Positions 24,677 to 32,104 of a stretch of DNA of 32,104 bases are shown piece after piece; position 1 is the first letter of the stretch; each line of letters starts with the position of its first letter. The DNA comes from Caldisericum sp. (GTDB lineage Bacteria > Caldisericota > Caldisericia > Caldisericales > Caldisericaceae), in contig JAIMJY010000010.1 in NCBI GenBank assembly GCA_020692945.1, positions 1 to 32,104 on the forward strand, read 5' to 3'. Under the pieces are notes generated by a model, which made no database searches, was not told where the DNA came from, and worked only from the letters and a program-made list of their open reading frames with translations. The position numbers and the translations under genes were made by a program.

Positions 24677-25261
24677 TTGGATAAAGTAAAGTCCGTTGAA
24701 CTAATAAGTAGAATTAAGAAGGGTGAACAAAACGCCTTTAAGGAGTTTTATGAGGAGTTTTTTCCGAGAGTTTACAAATACGCAGAGAGAAGGGTTAAAA
24801 ACAGAGAAGTTGCCGAGGACATTACTTCAGAGACCTTCTTTAAGGTTTTGAAAGGGTTGAGTTGTTTTGTTATAAAAGGAGATAATGCCTTGGACGTTTG
24901 GATTTACAGTATCGAGAGAAATGTGGTGAGAGACTGGTTCAGAAAAAATGCTGGCGTAGATTTGCTTCCATTTGAGGAAGCTTTTTCTGATGTTTTGTCT
25001 TCAATCGTTGACGATCCATACTCTACAGCAGAGAGAGAAGAAGTAAAGGAATATATTGTAAGTGCCTTAGAGGAGATACCCGAGCAGTATCGAGAAGTTA
25101 TTGAGCTCAGGTTTTACAAGATGAAAAAGATCAAGGATATTGCTTTAGAGCTTGAAAAAAGCGTTGATGCAGTTAAAGTGACACAGTTCAGGGCGCTCAG
25201 TGCCTTAAAAGAAAAAGTGGAGGAAAAATTGCATAGTGGACAAAAAAGAACAAATAATTGA
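24677..25261 (+). CDS. ECF-type RNA polymerase sigma factor
   Basis: 194 residues. Sigma region 2 (~20-65) includes YAERRVKNREVAEDITSETF, the DNA-melting and core-binding segment. Region 4 (~125-180) includes EIPEQYREVIELRFYKMKKIKDIALELEKS followed by a helix-turn-helix, which contacts the -35 element. No sigma region 3 or 1.1 is present, so it is group 4 (extracytoplasmic function). The start is TTG at 24677, with AGAGGT (24666-24671) 5 nt upstream. It overlaps the next gene by 26 bp, the usual arrangement for a sigma/anti-sigma pair. The target promoters are unknown; candidates are its own operon and the SLH-transporter operon downstream. Confidence 0.93.
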   Translation: MDKVKSVELISRIKKGEQNAFKEFYEEFFPRVYKYAERRVKNREVAEDITSETFFKVLKGLSCFVIKGDNALDVWIYSIERNVVRDWFRKNAGVDLLPFEEAFSDVLSSIVDDPYSTAEREEVKEYIVSALEEIPEQYREVIELRFYKMKKIKDIALELEKSVDAVKVTQFRALSALKEKVEEKLHSGQKRTNN

Positions 25262-25685
25262 CAATATCATTGAGGAGCTATCTGAGGAAAAGTCACCAGA
25301 TTTATCAAGGGTCATGAGCGACAACGAGCTCTTGTCTATAGTTGACCTTGTGCTTTTGCTAAAAAAAGAGAAGGGTTTCGATATCTCTTTTAAAGCAAAT
25401 CTTGAAAGCACTCTTGCCAGAGAGTTAAATAATAACAAAGCTAAGAGTTCTACCTCTTACCGTAAAATTGCATTTGGTATCGTTTCTGCAATTCTAATAT
25501 TTTTTGGATTCTCAAGCCGAGTATATGCGCCTTTGAAGATGAGTTCAGTCAAATATTTGGAAGAAAATATCGATACGGTCATGATTAAAGCATATAATTA
25601 CCATACTTTGAATTCTGAGTCGTTTCTGTATAATTATGATATAGCTGGTTTCTGGTTTACAAGATTTATTCATTCGCTACAATAA
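25236..25685 (+). CDS. Single-pass membrane protein, probable anti-sigma factor
   Basis: 149 residues: an acidic and helical N-terminal cytoplasmic part (1-75), one membrane helix (about 76-92) and a short external tail (~55 residues). No zinc-binding HxxxCxxC (ZAS) motif is present and there is no cysteine at all, so I cannot match a known anti-sigma family. The call rests on topology and on translational overlap with the sigma gene. The GTG start at 25236 has GGAGG (25218-25222) 13 nt upstream, a long spacing that suggests coupling to sigma translation. An unrelated small membrane protein is possible. Confidence 0.65.
   Translation: MDKKEQIIDNIIEELSEEKSPDLSRVMSDNELLSIVDLVLLLKKEKGFDISFKANLESTLARELNNNKAKSSTSYRKIAFGIVSAILIFFGFSSRVYAPLKMSSVKYLEENIDTVMIKAYNYHTLNSESFLYNYDIAGFWFTRFIHSLQ
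25608..25634 (+). promoter_or_regulatory. Possible promoter of the SLH-transporter operon
   Basis: TTGAAT (25608-25613) and TATAAT (25629-25634) lie in the 3' end of the anti-sigma-like gene. The 15-bp spacer is shorter than ideal. A start near 25641 would give a leader of about 120 nt before the SLH-binding-protein gene. I saw nothing better in the 75-bp gap, so the operon may also be read through from upstream. Confidence 0.3.
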
Positions 25686-25760
25686 AGGAGGTGTAATCTG
25701 GGCCAAAATTAGAGAAAAGGAAACAAACAAAAATCTAAAAAAACAAGGAGGTTTTAAGAA

Positions 25761-27980
25761 ATGAAGAAGTTATTAGCTGTAGTATTAGTTTTAGCTATGG
25801 TTCTTACGTTATTTGCCGTAAGGCCAATGTCAGTCTCAGCAGCAGGTTTCAAAGATGTTCCTGCTACCTACTGGGCAAAAGGGCAGATTAATTACCTTGT
25901 AAGTAAAGGTGTTGTAACTGGGTATCCTGACGGGACATTCAAACCAGAAACTCCAGTTACAAGAGAGCAATTTGCAAAGATGATTTGCATTGCAAAGGGA
26001 CTTAAGGAATATAAGCCAGCAACAGCAACATTCAAGGATGTAAAGTTAAGCCGTTGGTCTTACGTTTTTGTAGAAGCGGCAGCAAAAGCTGGTTATATTA
26101 AAGGTTATCCGGATGGTACTTTTGGCCCGGATAAGAACATTACCAGGCAAGAGCTTGCAGTGCTTGGCGTGAGAGCTCTTGGCAAAGAAGCAGAAGCAAA
26201 TGGAATAAAGCAGTCCTTTGTTTTTGCGAATGACGAGGACATGATTGCCTCATGGGCAACTGGTGCTATGACAATTGCTGTGAGACCAAAAATTGGACTC
26301 TTAAAATGGGATGACCTTAGAAATATTAATCCAAAAAGTGCAGCAACCCGTGCAGAATGTGCCCATGCTGTTTACAGCATTCTTGTCCCGCCGGGAACGC
26401 TTGGGAAGAAGGATGTAATTAATTTAAGCGAGGAAGGCCCTGAGAACTTTTTCACATTGACATCTGATTCAGCATACACGTTACAGGCAGTAAATTATAT
26501 GCAGGGCGCTTTAGTTGGTGAGACACCACCAGGAGTTCCTTATCCTGATATTGCAACAGCTGTGCCAAGTACTTCAAATGGTCTGCTTAAAGTTAACGAA
26601 GCCACTAACACAGTCGAAACCACTTTCAAATTCAGGAAGGGCGTAAAGTGGTCTGATGGAGTGCCTGTTACTGCTGATGACGCAATATTTGCGTACAATA
26701 TGACAATGAGCGACAAAATCCAGGTTGTTAGTACATGGCCATATGATGAAATAACCGAAATAAAGAAGATTGATGATTATACTCTCTATATTAAATGGGG
26801 AGTTCTTGAAACCTACTCTATCCTTGGTGTTTCACTTTATCCAAAGCATATCCTTGGGCCGATTTTTGACAAAGACCCAGCGCTCATTAACAGTGCAGAC
26901 TTTGTTACAAAAAACCCTATTTACTGTGGTGCGTATTTACTCGACAAGTACGTTCCAGACCAGTATACGATTTATAAGAAGAACCCCAATTGGTATGGTG
27001 GAGAGCCAGTTCTTGATACTATCACCGATAGAGTAATTCAGGATACCAATACTCAGTTTGCAAACATGCTTGCAGGCGGTATTGATTCTGGTTCAGCGAT
27101 TCTTACTCTTGACCTTGCAGACGAAGTAGCCAAAAGGATGCCTGGTATGAAAGTTTTCTACAACACGGGAACTTCAAGCGGTATTATATCTCTTAACCTT
27201 ACTTCAGATGCTTTCAAGGATGTAAGAGTAAGACAGGCACTCTACTATGCAATCGATCGATACACACTTACGCAAAAAGCAAATGTCGGTAAAGCTCCAA
27301 TGCTTTCAGTCCTTGTTACGGGAACCTGGGCATTTAAGGATGTATTGAGCCAGTACAACTATAACCCTGATAAAGCTAACCAGCTCCTTGATGCAGCAGG
27401 GTGGAATTGGAATGCTGACCATACTGTGAGGATTATGCCAAATGGAAAAGAAGCTTCCTTTAAGATCCCTTACGCGGTTGGTGCATCATTCAGAGAGAAA
27501 GAAGTCACGATTATGCAGCCAATGCTCGCAAAAATTGGTATAAAGATTGACCATGGCGCACAGGACTTCAATGCACTCCTTGACAGTGAAACAAAAGGAA
27601 CATTCACAATCACTCTTCACGGAGTAGGATTTGATGCTTTTGACCCGATTGGTGGCTTGATTACTCTTCAGAGCTCACAGATTCCAACCGAAGCAAATGG
27701 TTGGCAAGGACAGAATGTTTATAGACTCAATGACCCAGAAATGGATAAGTATGTGAAACAGGCAATTTCTGAAGGCTTCAAGAGCCAGAAAGAAAGATTA
27801 TCAGCTCTCTATAAGGTTCAGGAAATTTGGGCAAAGGATGTTCCATACTTATTCCTTGAATCACGTTCATATCCAGATTTTGTAAGAGTAGGACTGCAGA
27901 ACTGGAATCACTCCTTTGCAGGAATAATTTATTTTAACTGGATGTGTCCATACTGGTATTGGGATACAAACATCGGATAG
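25761..27980 (+). CDS. SLH-domain/solute-binding protein family 5 fusion (ABC importer receptor)
   Basis: 739 residues. A Sec signal peptide (1-~27, cut near SVSA-AG) has no lipobox cysteine. Three S-layer homology domains follow: ~29-72 (GFKDVPATYWA ... GYPDGTFKPETPVTREQF), ~90-137 (FKDVKLSRWSY ... GYPDGTFGPDKNITRQEL) and a divergent one at ~152-207. From ~218 to the end is a family 5 extracellular solute-binding domain (FKFRKGVKWSDGVPVTADD, KNPNWYGG, VRVRQALYYAIDR). Most such receptors are lipoproteins or free in the periplasm; here SLH domains would hold it to the cell wall or S-layer. The substrate is probably peptide but could be sugar or nickel. AAGGAGGT (25745-25752) lies 8 nt before the ATG. 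Its transporter genes follow directly. Confidence 0.93.
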   Translation: MKKLLAVVLVLAMVLTLFAVRPMSVSAAGFKDVPATYWAKGQINYLVSKGVVTGYPDGTFKPETPVTREQFAKMICIAKGLKEYKPATATFKDVKLSRWSYVFVEAAAKAGYIKGYPDGTFGPDKNITRQELAVLGVRALGKEAEANGIKQSFVFANDEDMIASWATGAMTIAVRPKIGLLKWDDLRNINPKSAATRAECAHAVYSILVPPGTLGKKDVINLSEEGPENFFTLTSDSAYTLQAVNYMQGALVGETPPGVPYPDIATAVPSTSNGLLKVNEATNTVETTFKFRKGVKWSDGVPVTADDAIFAYNMTMSDKIQVVSTWPYDEITEIKKIDDYTLYIKWGVLETYSILGVSLYPKHILGPIFDKDPALINSADFVTKNPIYCGAYLLDKYVPDQYTIYKKNPNWYGGEPVLDTITDRVIQDTNTQFANMLAGGIDSGSAILTLDLADEVAKRMPGMKVFYNTGTSSGIISLNLTSDAFKDVRVRQALYYAIDRYTLTQKANVGKAPMLSVLVTGTWAFKDVLSQYNYNPDKANQLLDAAGWNWNADHTVRIMPNGKEASFKIPYAVGASFREKEVTIMQPMLAKIGIKIDHGAQDFNALLDSETKGTFTITLHGVGFDAFDPIGGLITLQSSQIPTEANGWQGQNVYRLNDPEMDKYVKQAISEGFKSQKERLSALYKVQEIWAKDVPYLFLESRSYPDFVRVGLQNWNHSFAGIIYFNWMCPYWYWDTNIG

Positions 27981-28006
27981 TTATTTAAGCATTTAAAATT
28001 TGGTGT

Positions 28007-28033
28007 GGGGCAGGGAGTTCTTACCCCTGCCCC
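28007..28033 (+). terminator. Strong stem-loop between receptor and permease genes
   Basis: GGGGCAGGG (28007-28015) pairs perfectly with CCCTGCCCC (28025-28033) around a 9-nt loop. No T-run follows, so it is not a canonical terminator. Stem-loops in this position commonly protect the 3' end of binding-protein mRNA or partly stop transcription, giving more receptor than permease. That role is inferred. Confidence 0.7.
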
Positions 28034-28065
28034 CAAGGTATGTGTAGAGGAGGTTATTCTGAAAG

Positions 28066-29052
28066 ATGAGAACATACTTAACTAGAAGAATTTTGCAGTT
28101 AATTCCCGTTATAATAGGTGCAACGCTAATAGCATTTTTTATTTTGAGTCTTGTAAGCGACCCCTTTGCTGCGATGATTGAAAACCCAAAGATTAAGCTT
28201 GCAGATATTGTTAGGCTAAAGCACCAATGGGGGTTCGATCTGCCGATTTATTTACGATTTTTCAAGTGGTTTGGCTCCGTTGTTGTAGGAAACTGGGGTC
28301 CATCGTTACTCTACCCTGGTTATTCTGCAAGAGAGGTTATTTTTAGGGCACTTCCTATAACATTGCAGGTTATGAGTCTTGAATTTATATTTTCCATTTT
28401 ACTGTCCATACCACTTGGTGCAATATCAGCATTGAAGCAATACTCTAAAACTGATTATAGTTTGACACTATTCAGTTTCTTCGGGATGTCTATGCCTACG
28501 TTCTGGTTTGGCTTGATGATGATGATTGTTTTTTCTGTCTGGCTCAAGAGACCATCGGGAGTTCCGCTGCTACCTCCTGGCGGTATTCAAACACCAGGTA
28601 TGGAGTCAGCAGCATTTTTGCCGAGAATGCTTGACAGAGGGCAATATTTAATTATGCCTGTAATAGTTTTGTCACTCTTCTCCGTTGGAGGTTGGGTCAG
28701 ATATATGAGATCTTTTATGCTTGAAGTTCTCCATCAGGATTACCTGAGGACTGCAAGGGCAAAAGGTCTCACAGAGAGAACCGTTATTTACAAGCACGCA
28801 TTTAGAAACGCTCTTATTCCCATTATCACTCTCATTGCTCTTTCTTTCCCTGGCATTGTGAGTGGAGCGGCTATTACTGAATATGTATTTAATATCCCTG
28901 GTATGGGACGACTTGTGCTTAGTGCCGAGCTTAAGAATGATTTTCCTACAGCGATGATTGCCCTGACTTTGAGTACTATCCTTGTCGTTATTGCAAATCT
29001 TGCTGCAGATGTTGTGTACAGCATCGTAGATCCCAGAATCAGGTATAGTTAA
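28066..29052 (+). CDS. Oligopeptide/dipeptide ABC transporter permease (DppB/OppB family)
   Basis: 328 residues, about six membrane helices, inner membrane. It begins with the family-typical MRTYLTRRILQLIPVIIG. The EAA loop that docks the ATPase is DYLRTARAKGLTERTVIYKHAFRNALIPI (about 225-255). VFNIPGMGRL and the C-terminal DPRIRY are also typical of DppB. It pairs with the next gene to form the channel. AGAGGAGGTT (28046-28054) precedes the ATG by 11 nt. The gap upstream contains the 28007-28033 stem-loop. Confidence 0.94.
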   Translation: MRTYLTRRILQLIPVIIGATLIAFFILSLVSDPFAAMIENPKIKLADIVRLKHQWGFDLPIYLRFFKWFGSVVVGNWGPSLLYPGYSAREVIFRALPITLQVMSLEFIFSILLSIPLGAISALKQYSKTDYSLTLFSFFGMSMPTFWFGLMMMIVFSVWLKRPSGVPLLPPGGIQTPGMESAAFLPRMLDRGQYLIMPVIVLSLFSVGGWVRYMRSFMLEVLHQDYLRTARAKGLTERTVIYKHAFRNALIPIITLIALSFPGIVSGAAITEYVFNIPGMGRLVLSAELKNDFPTAMIALTLSTILVVIANLAADVVYSIVDPRIRYS

Positions 29053-29062
29053 GGAGAGTGAA

Positions 29063-29956
29063 ATGGCTAATGAGTTAACATTAGAAGAAAAATCAAAAGG
29101 AAGAGAATCTTACAGCTACTGGGGTCTTGTATTTAAAAGGCTCAGAAAGCATAGCATGGCAATGATTGGCTTTTTTTTGCTTCTCATAATAATTGCGGTT
29201 GTTATTTTGGGACCGCTTATTTGGAGAGTCAGTCCGACGCAGCAACCTGAAGGTATGGAGGATATACTCCTATCTCCGTGCGCAGCTCATCCTTTTGGCA
29301 CTGATGAGTATGGAAGAGATATACTCGCAAGATTTTTATATGGAGGTAGAGTTTCAATTTTTATTGGTTTTATGGCGGCAATTTCATCTGTATTTTTTGG
29401 GACCGTTATTGGTCTTATAACCGGTTTCTTCGGTGGCAAAATTGACACAGTTCTGATGAGACTGGTAGATATAATGCTTTCGATACCTACATTTCCTTTG
29501 TTGATAGCGCTTGCATCAGTTCTTGGTAAAGGAGTGTGGCAGATAATTCTTGTCATCTTTGTATTTGGATGGATGGGTGATGCAAGACTTGTTCGGAGCG
29601 TAGTATTGTCATTAAAAGAAGAGGAGTTTTCCGAAGCTGCAAAGGCAATTGGTGTTAGCCCTTTGAGAATTATGTTTGTTCACTATTTACCAAACGTTAT
29701 GGCTCCAATCATAGTATCTACTACCTTAGGCATTGGTGGCGCAATTGTGTACGAGGCGTCAATCAGCTTCCTTGGTTTTGGCGTTCAGGCCCCTCTTCCA
29801 AGCTGGGGCAACATGCTTCAGCATGCCCAAGATTACATTTTCACTCATCAAGCGCTTGTTTGGTATCCAGGCATTGCAATTTTCCTTACAGTCCTTAGTT
29901 TTAACTTTATGGGTGACGGTCTTCGTGATGCAATGGACCCAAGGCTTTACAGGTAG
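29063..29956 (+). CDS. Oligopeptide/dipeptide ABC transporter permease (DppC/OppC family)
   Basis: 297 residues. Seen: a cytoplasmic N-terminus, then the first membrane helix (about 33-52), the DppC-type periplasmic motif HPFGTDEYGRDILARFLYGGRVS, and five further helices. The EAA loop is EEFSEAAKAIGVSPLRIMFVHYLPN, and the protein ends GDGLRDAMDPRLYR, a family signature. It forms the heterodimeric channel with the preceding permease, 10 bp upstream. AAGGAG (about 29051-29056) sets the start. Confidence 0.94.
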   Translation: MANELTLEEKSKGRESYSYWGLVFKRLRKHSMAMIGFFLLLIIIAVVILGPLIWRVSPTQQPEGMEDILLSPCAAHPFGTDEYGRDILARFLYGGRVSIFIGFMAAISSVFFGTVIGLITGFFGGKIDTVLMRLVDIMLSIPTFPLLIALASVLGKGVWQIILVIFVFGWMGDARLVRSVVLSLKEEEFSEAAKAIGVSPLRIMFVHYLPNVMAPIIVSTTLGIGGAIVYEASISFLGFGVQAPLPSWGNMLQHAQDYIFTHQALVWYPGIAIFLTVLSFNFMGDGLRDAMDPRLYR

Positions 29957-29964
29957 GTGTCGAA

Positions 29965-30963
29965 ATGTATAAAACTGAAGTTCTGTTAGAAGTAAAGGAT
30001 TTGAAAACATATTTTTTTACTGACGATGGTGTTGTGAAAGCCGTTGACGGAGTGAGTTTTACTATTCACAAGGGCGAAGTGCTTGGGCTTGTAGGAGAGA
30101 GTGGTTGCGGAAAGAGCGTTGCATCACTTTCTATTATGCGGCTTGTTGATGCTCCAGGTAAAATTATTGGAGGAGAGATTATTTTTAAGGGAGAGGATTT
30201 ACTTAAGAAAACTCCCGAGGAAATGCGTAAAATTAGAGGTGCGGAAATTGGGATGATATTTCAGGAGCCAATGACTTCACTTAACCCTGTTTATACTATT
30301 GGTAACCAGATATCTGAAGCAATTCTTGTGCACCAGGATATAGGAGGAGAGGAAGCAAAGAAAAGAACCATTGAACTTTTAAATCTTGTTGGAATTCCCG
30401 AACCCGAAAGGCGCTTTAACCAATACCCTCATGAAATGAGTGGTGGAATGAGGCAGAGGGTTATGATTGCAATGGCGATGTCCTCTAACCCCGATTTACT
30501 TATTTCTGATGAGGCAACTACTGCACTCGATGTCACAATTCAGGCACAGATTCTTGAACTAATGAAGGACCTGCAGAAGAAAACAGGTATGGCGATTCTT
30601 TTTATTACTCATGATCTTGCTATCATTGCGGAAATGGCAGATTCGGTTGCAGTTACATATACGGGTAAAATAGTCGAATATTCTGATGTGAGGACAGTAT
30701 TTAAAAACCCGAAGCATCAATATACTTATGGACTTTTAATGTCAGTACCAAGCTTAGTAGCAGTTGAGACAAAAGTTGAACTTCCAGCGATTGAGGGAAT
30801 GGTGCCAAACCCTTACCATATGCCTCAAGGTTGCCATTTCAATCCAAGGTGCCCATTTGCAACCGAAACTTGTAGAAAAGAGATGCCTGAACTTAAAGAA
30901 CTCGAACAGCAGCATTTAGTAAGGTGCTTACACCCCGTTCAAGCTTCTAAGGAGGTTGTATGA
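29965..30963 (+). CDS. Oligopeptide/dipeptide ABC transporter ATPase (DppD/OppD family)
   Basis: 332 residues. Walker A GESGCGKS (44-51), Q-loop [10 protein letters not shown] (~99-108), signature MSGGMRQ (158-164), Walker B LLISDE (178-183) and H-loop FITHDL. The C-terminal oligopeptide-type domain has the conserved cysteine set ([15 protein letters not shown] ... VRC). In some Dpp/Opp ATPases, as I recall from structural work, this set holds an iron-sulfur cluster. It energises import with the next ATPase, which it overlaps by 4 bp. Confidence 0.94.
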   Translation: MYKTEVLLEVKDLKTYFFTDDGVVKAVDGVSFTIHKGEVLGLVGESGCGKSVASLSIMRLVDAPGKIIGGEIIFKGEDLLKKTPEEMRKIRGAEIGMIFQEPMTSLNPVYTIGNQISEAILVHQDIGGEEAKKRTIELLNLVGIPEPERRFNQYPHEMSGGMRQRVMIAMAMSSNPDLLISDEATTALDVTIQAQILELMKDLQKKTGMAILFITHDLAIIAEMADSVAVTYTGKIVEYSDVRTVFKNPKHQYTYGLLMSVPSLVAVETKVELPAIEGMVPNPYHMPQGCHFNPRCPFATETCRKEMPELKELEQQHLVRCLHPVQASKEVV

Positions 30964-31955
30964 AAAAGATACTTGAAGTTCAAAATCTTGTTAAATACTT
31001 TCCGGTTCTTGGAGGGGTTTTTTCGAGGCCTGTTGGCTATGTCAAGGCCGTTGATGATGTTTCTTTCCATATTTTTGAAGGAGAAACTTTTGGTCTTGTA
31101 GGTGAAAGTGGTAGTGGCAAAACTACTACAGGCAAAACTTTGCTCAAACTCATTGAACCTACAAAAGGCAAGATAATTTTTGAAGGTAAAGATATTTCAA
31201 AATTGTCAACTTCAGAGATGAGATCCCTGAGGAAAAGCATGCAGATTATTTTTCAGGATCCGTATGGTTCACTCAATCCGAGACTTCCAGTCGGTGAAAT
31301 AATAAGAGAGCCACTCCTTGTTCATAAGATTGGCACGAAAAAAGAGCAAGAAGAAAGAGTCGTTGAGATAATGAAACTTGTTGGCTTGAGGCCTGAGTAT
31401 CTGCATCGTTATCCCCACGAGTTTTCAGGTGGACAGAGGCAGAGGATAGGTATCGCAAGGTCAATTGTAATGAACCCGAAGTTTATCGTGGCTGATGAAC
31501 CTGTTTCAGCCCTTGATGCTTCTGTTCAAGCGCAGGTTTTGAACCTTTTACTTGAACTCCAGCAAAAGCTTGCCCTCACATATCTGCTTGTTGCTCATAA
31601 CCTTGCTGTCGTAAGGCATATTTCTGACAGGATTGGGGTTATGTACCTTGGAAAGCTTGTTGAAGTTGCAGAAACGAAAGAGCTTTTCTCAAAACCTCTT
31701 CACCCTTACACTCAGGCGTTGTTATCGGCAATTCCGATCCCTGACCCTGAAGTAAAGAAAGAGAGAATACTTCTTCAAGGAGATATTCCATCGCCTATCA
31801 ACCCGCCTTCGGGATGTAGGTTCAGAACAAGATGTAGATATGCCAAAGATATTTGTGCAGAAAAAGAGCCGTCCCTTGTTGAGGTGAGCGATGGTCATTT
31901 TGTATCCTGCCATTTCGTAAAGAAAGGGCCTGTTATAGAGTATACTATTAAATAA
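30960..31955 (+). CDS. Oligopeptide/dipeptide ABC transporter ATPase (DppF/OppF family)
   Basis: 331 residues. Walker [10 protein letters not shown] (48-56), Q-loop [11 protein letters not shown] (~98-108), signature FSGGQRQ (155-161), Walker B ending VADE (177-180), D-loop SALD and H-loop VAHNL. The C-terminal domain has the same cysteine-rich pattern as its partner ([15 protein letters not shown] ... VSC). The linker [21 protein letters not shown] near the N-terminus is typical of OppF. Its ATG overlaps the oppD-like stop, and AAGGAGG lies just upstream. It is the last gene of the operon. Confidence 0.94.
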   Translation: MKKILEVQNLVKYFPVLGGVFSRPVGYVKAVDDVSFHIFEGETFGLVGESGSGKTTTGKTLLKLIEPTKGKIIFEGKDISKLSTSEMRSLRKSMQIIFQDPYGSLNPRLPVGEIIREPLLVHKIGTKKEQEERVVEIMKLVGLRPEYLHRYPHEFSGGQRQRIGIARSIVMNPKFIVADEPVSALDASVQAQVLNLLLELQQKLALTYLLVAHNLAVVRHISDRIGVMYLGKLVEVAETKELFSKPLHPYTQALLSAIPIPDPEVKKERILLQGDIPSPINPPSGCRFRTRCRYAKDICAEKEPSLVEVSDGHFVSCHFVKKGPVIEYTIK

Positions 31956-31980
31956 TAAGATTATAAAATGTTTATTCATT

Positions 31981-32010
31981 GAGGGAGGACCTACCTCCCT
32001 CGTTTTTATT
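31981..32010 (+). terminator. Rho-independent terminator of the transporter operon
   Basis: GAGGGAGG (31981-31988) and CCTCCCTC (31994-32001) form a perfect 8-bp stem around a 5-nt loop. A T-rich tail (GTTTTTATT) follows. It lies 25 bp after the last ATPase gene. Confidence 0.9.
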
Positions 32011-32104
32011 ACCCATGCAGAATGACAAGTAGCACATTAAGGATAAAATGCAATTAATAGTGACATTTTTTATATTTCCCTACTTTTATGAGACGCCTTT
32101 GTAC
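32011..32104. other. Intergenic end of window
   Basis: No coding frame is supportable in these 94 bp. Two short items stand out. A stretch at about 32014-32027 contains CAGAATGACA, which resembles part of dispersed intergenic repeats in many bacteria. ATGAGACGCCTTT at 32088-32100 also occurs inverted at 31-43. Confidence 0.4.

Noticed and set aside
31-32100. The inverted 13-bp match at both window ends as the ends of a large mobile element
   Set aside because: The interior is housekeeping genes with no transposase or integrase, no target-site duplication is evident, and 13-bp matches occur by chance at this scale.
1-32104. CRISPR arrays, tRNA or rRNA genes, insertion sequences
   Set aside because: I looked for regular repeats, tRNA-like arms and transposase motifs and saw none.

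Overview
This is a low-GC, densely packed bacterial chromosome segment. Every recognisable complete gene lies on the + strand, and most neighbours overlap by 4-26 bp. The organism makes peptidoglycan, has an S-layer-type (SLH) surface protein and carries an NAD-linked formate dehydrogenase module. Together with AT-rich codon use, strong Shine-Dalgarno sites and TTG/GTG starts, this suggests a deep-branching anaerobe, perhaps thermophilic (Caldisericota-like or near Firmicutes). That placement is inference from gene content only.

Layout. Positions 1-119 (- strand) hold the start of an unrecognised gene that runs off the window. Positions 120-444 are intergenic, with a promoter at 379-406. Positions 445-651 hold a broken NuoE N-terminal copy with an in-frame TAG. 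Positions 676-7319 form a formate module: a NuoE-NuoF fusion, a NuoG/FdhA-type catalytic subunit with Cys at the Sec position, a formate/nitrite channel, MobA and a divergent FdhD. Positions 7320-7578 are a short gap with a near-consensus promoter and a leaderless-type -10 box.

Positions 7579-23747 are a nearly complete division and cell wall (dcw) cluster: rsmH, a 17-codon micro-ORF, ftsL-like, ftsI, murE, murF, mraY, murD, ftsW, murG, murC, murB, ddl, ftsQ-like, ftsA, ftsZ. There is no mraZ. Positions 23758-25685 continue co-directionally with a HlyD-like membrane protein, an ECF sigma factor and a single-pass membrane protein that is probably its anti-sigma partner.

Positions 25761-31955 encode an oligopeptide/dipeptide-type ABC importer. 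Its binding protein is fused to three SLH domains and is followed by a strong stem-loop, two permeases and two ATPases. A rho-independent terminator lies at 31981-32010.

How the genes work together: the first module should exchange electrons between formate and NAD(H), with its own formate channel and two molybdenum-cofactor maturation factors. The dcw cluster supplies the cytoplasmic and membrane steps of peptidoglycan precursor synthesis plus the divisome. The last module captures a solute, probably peptide, at the cell surface. The points most worth a second look are the doubly coupled micro-ORF at 8451-8504, the repeated leaderless or near-leaderless promoter-to-start spacing, the FdhD lacking its hallmark motifs, the decayed NuoE copy, the all-transition 36-bp tandem duplication at the mobA start, and the SLH-binding-protein fusion.
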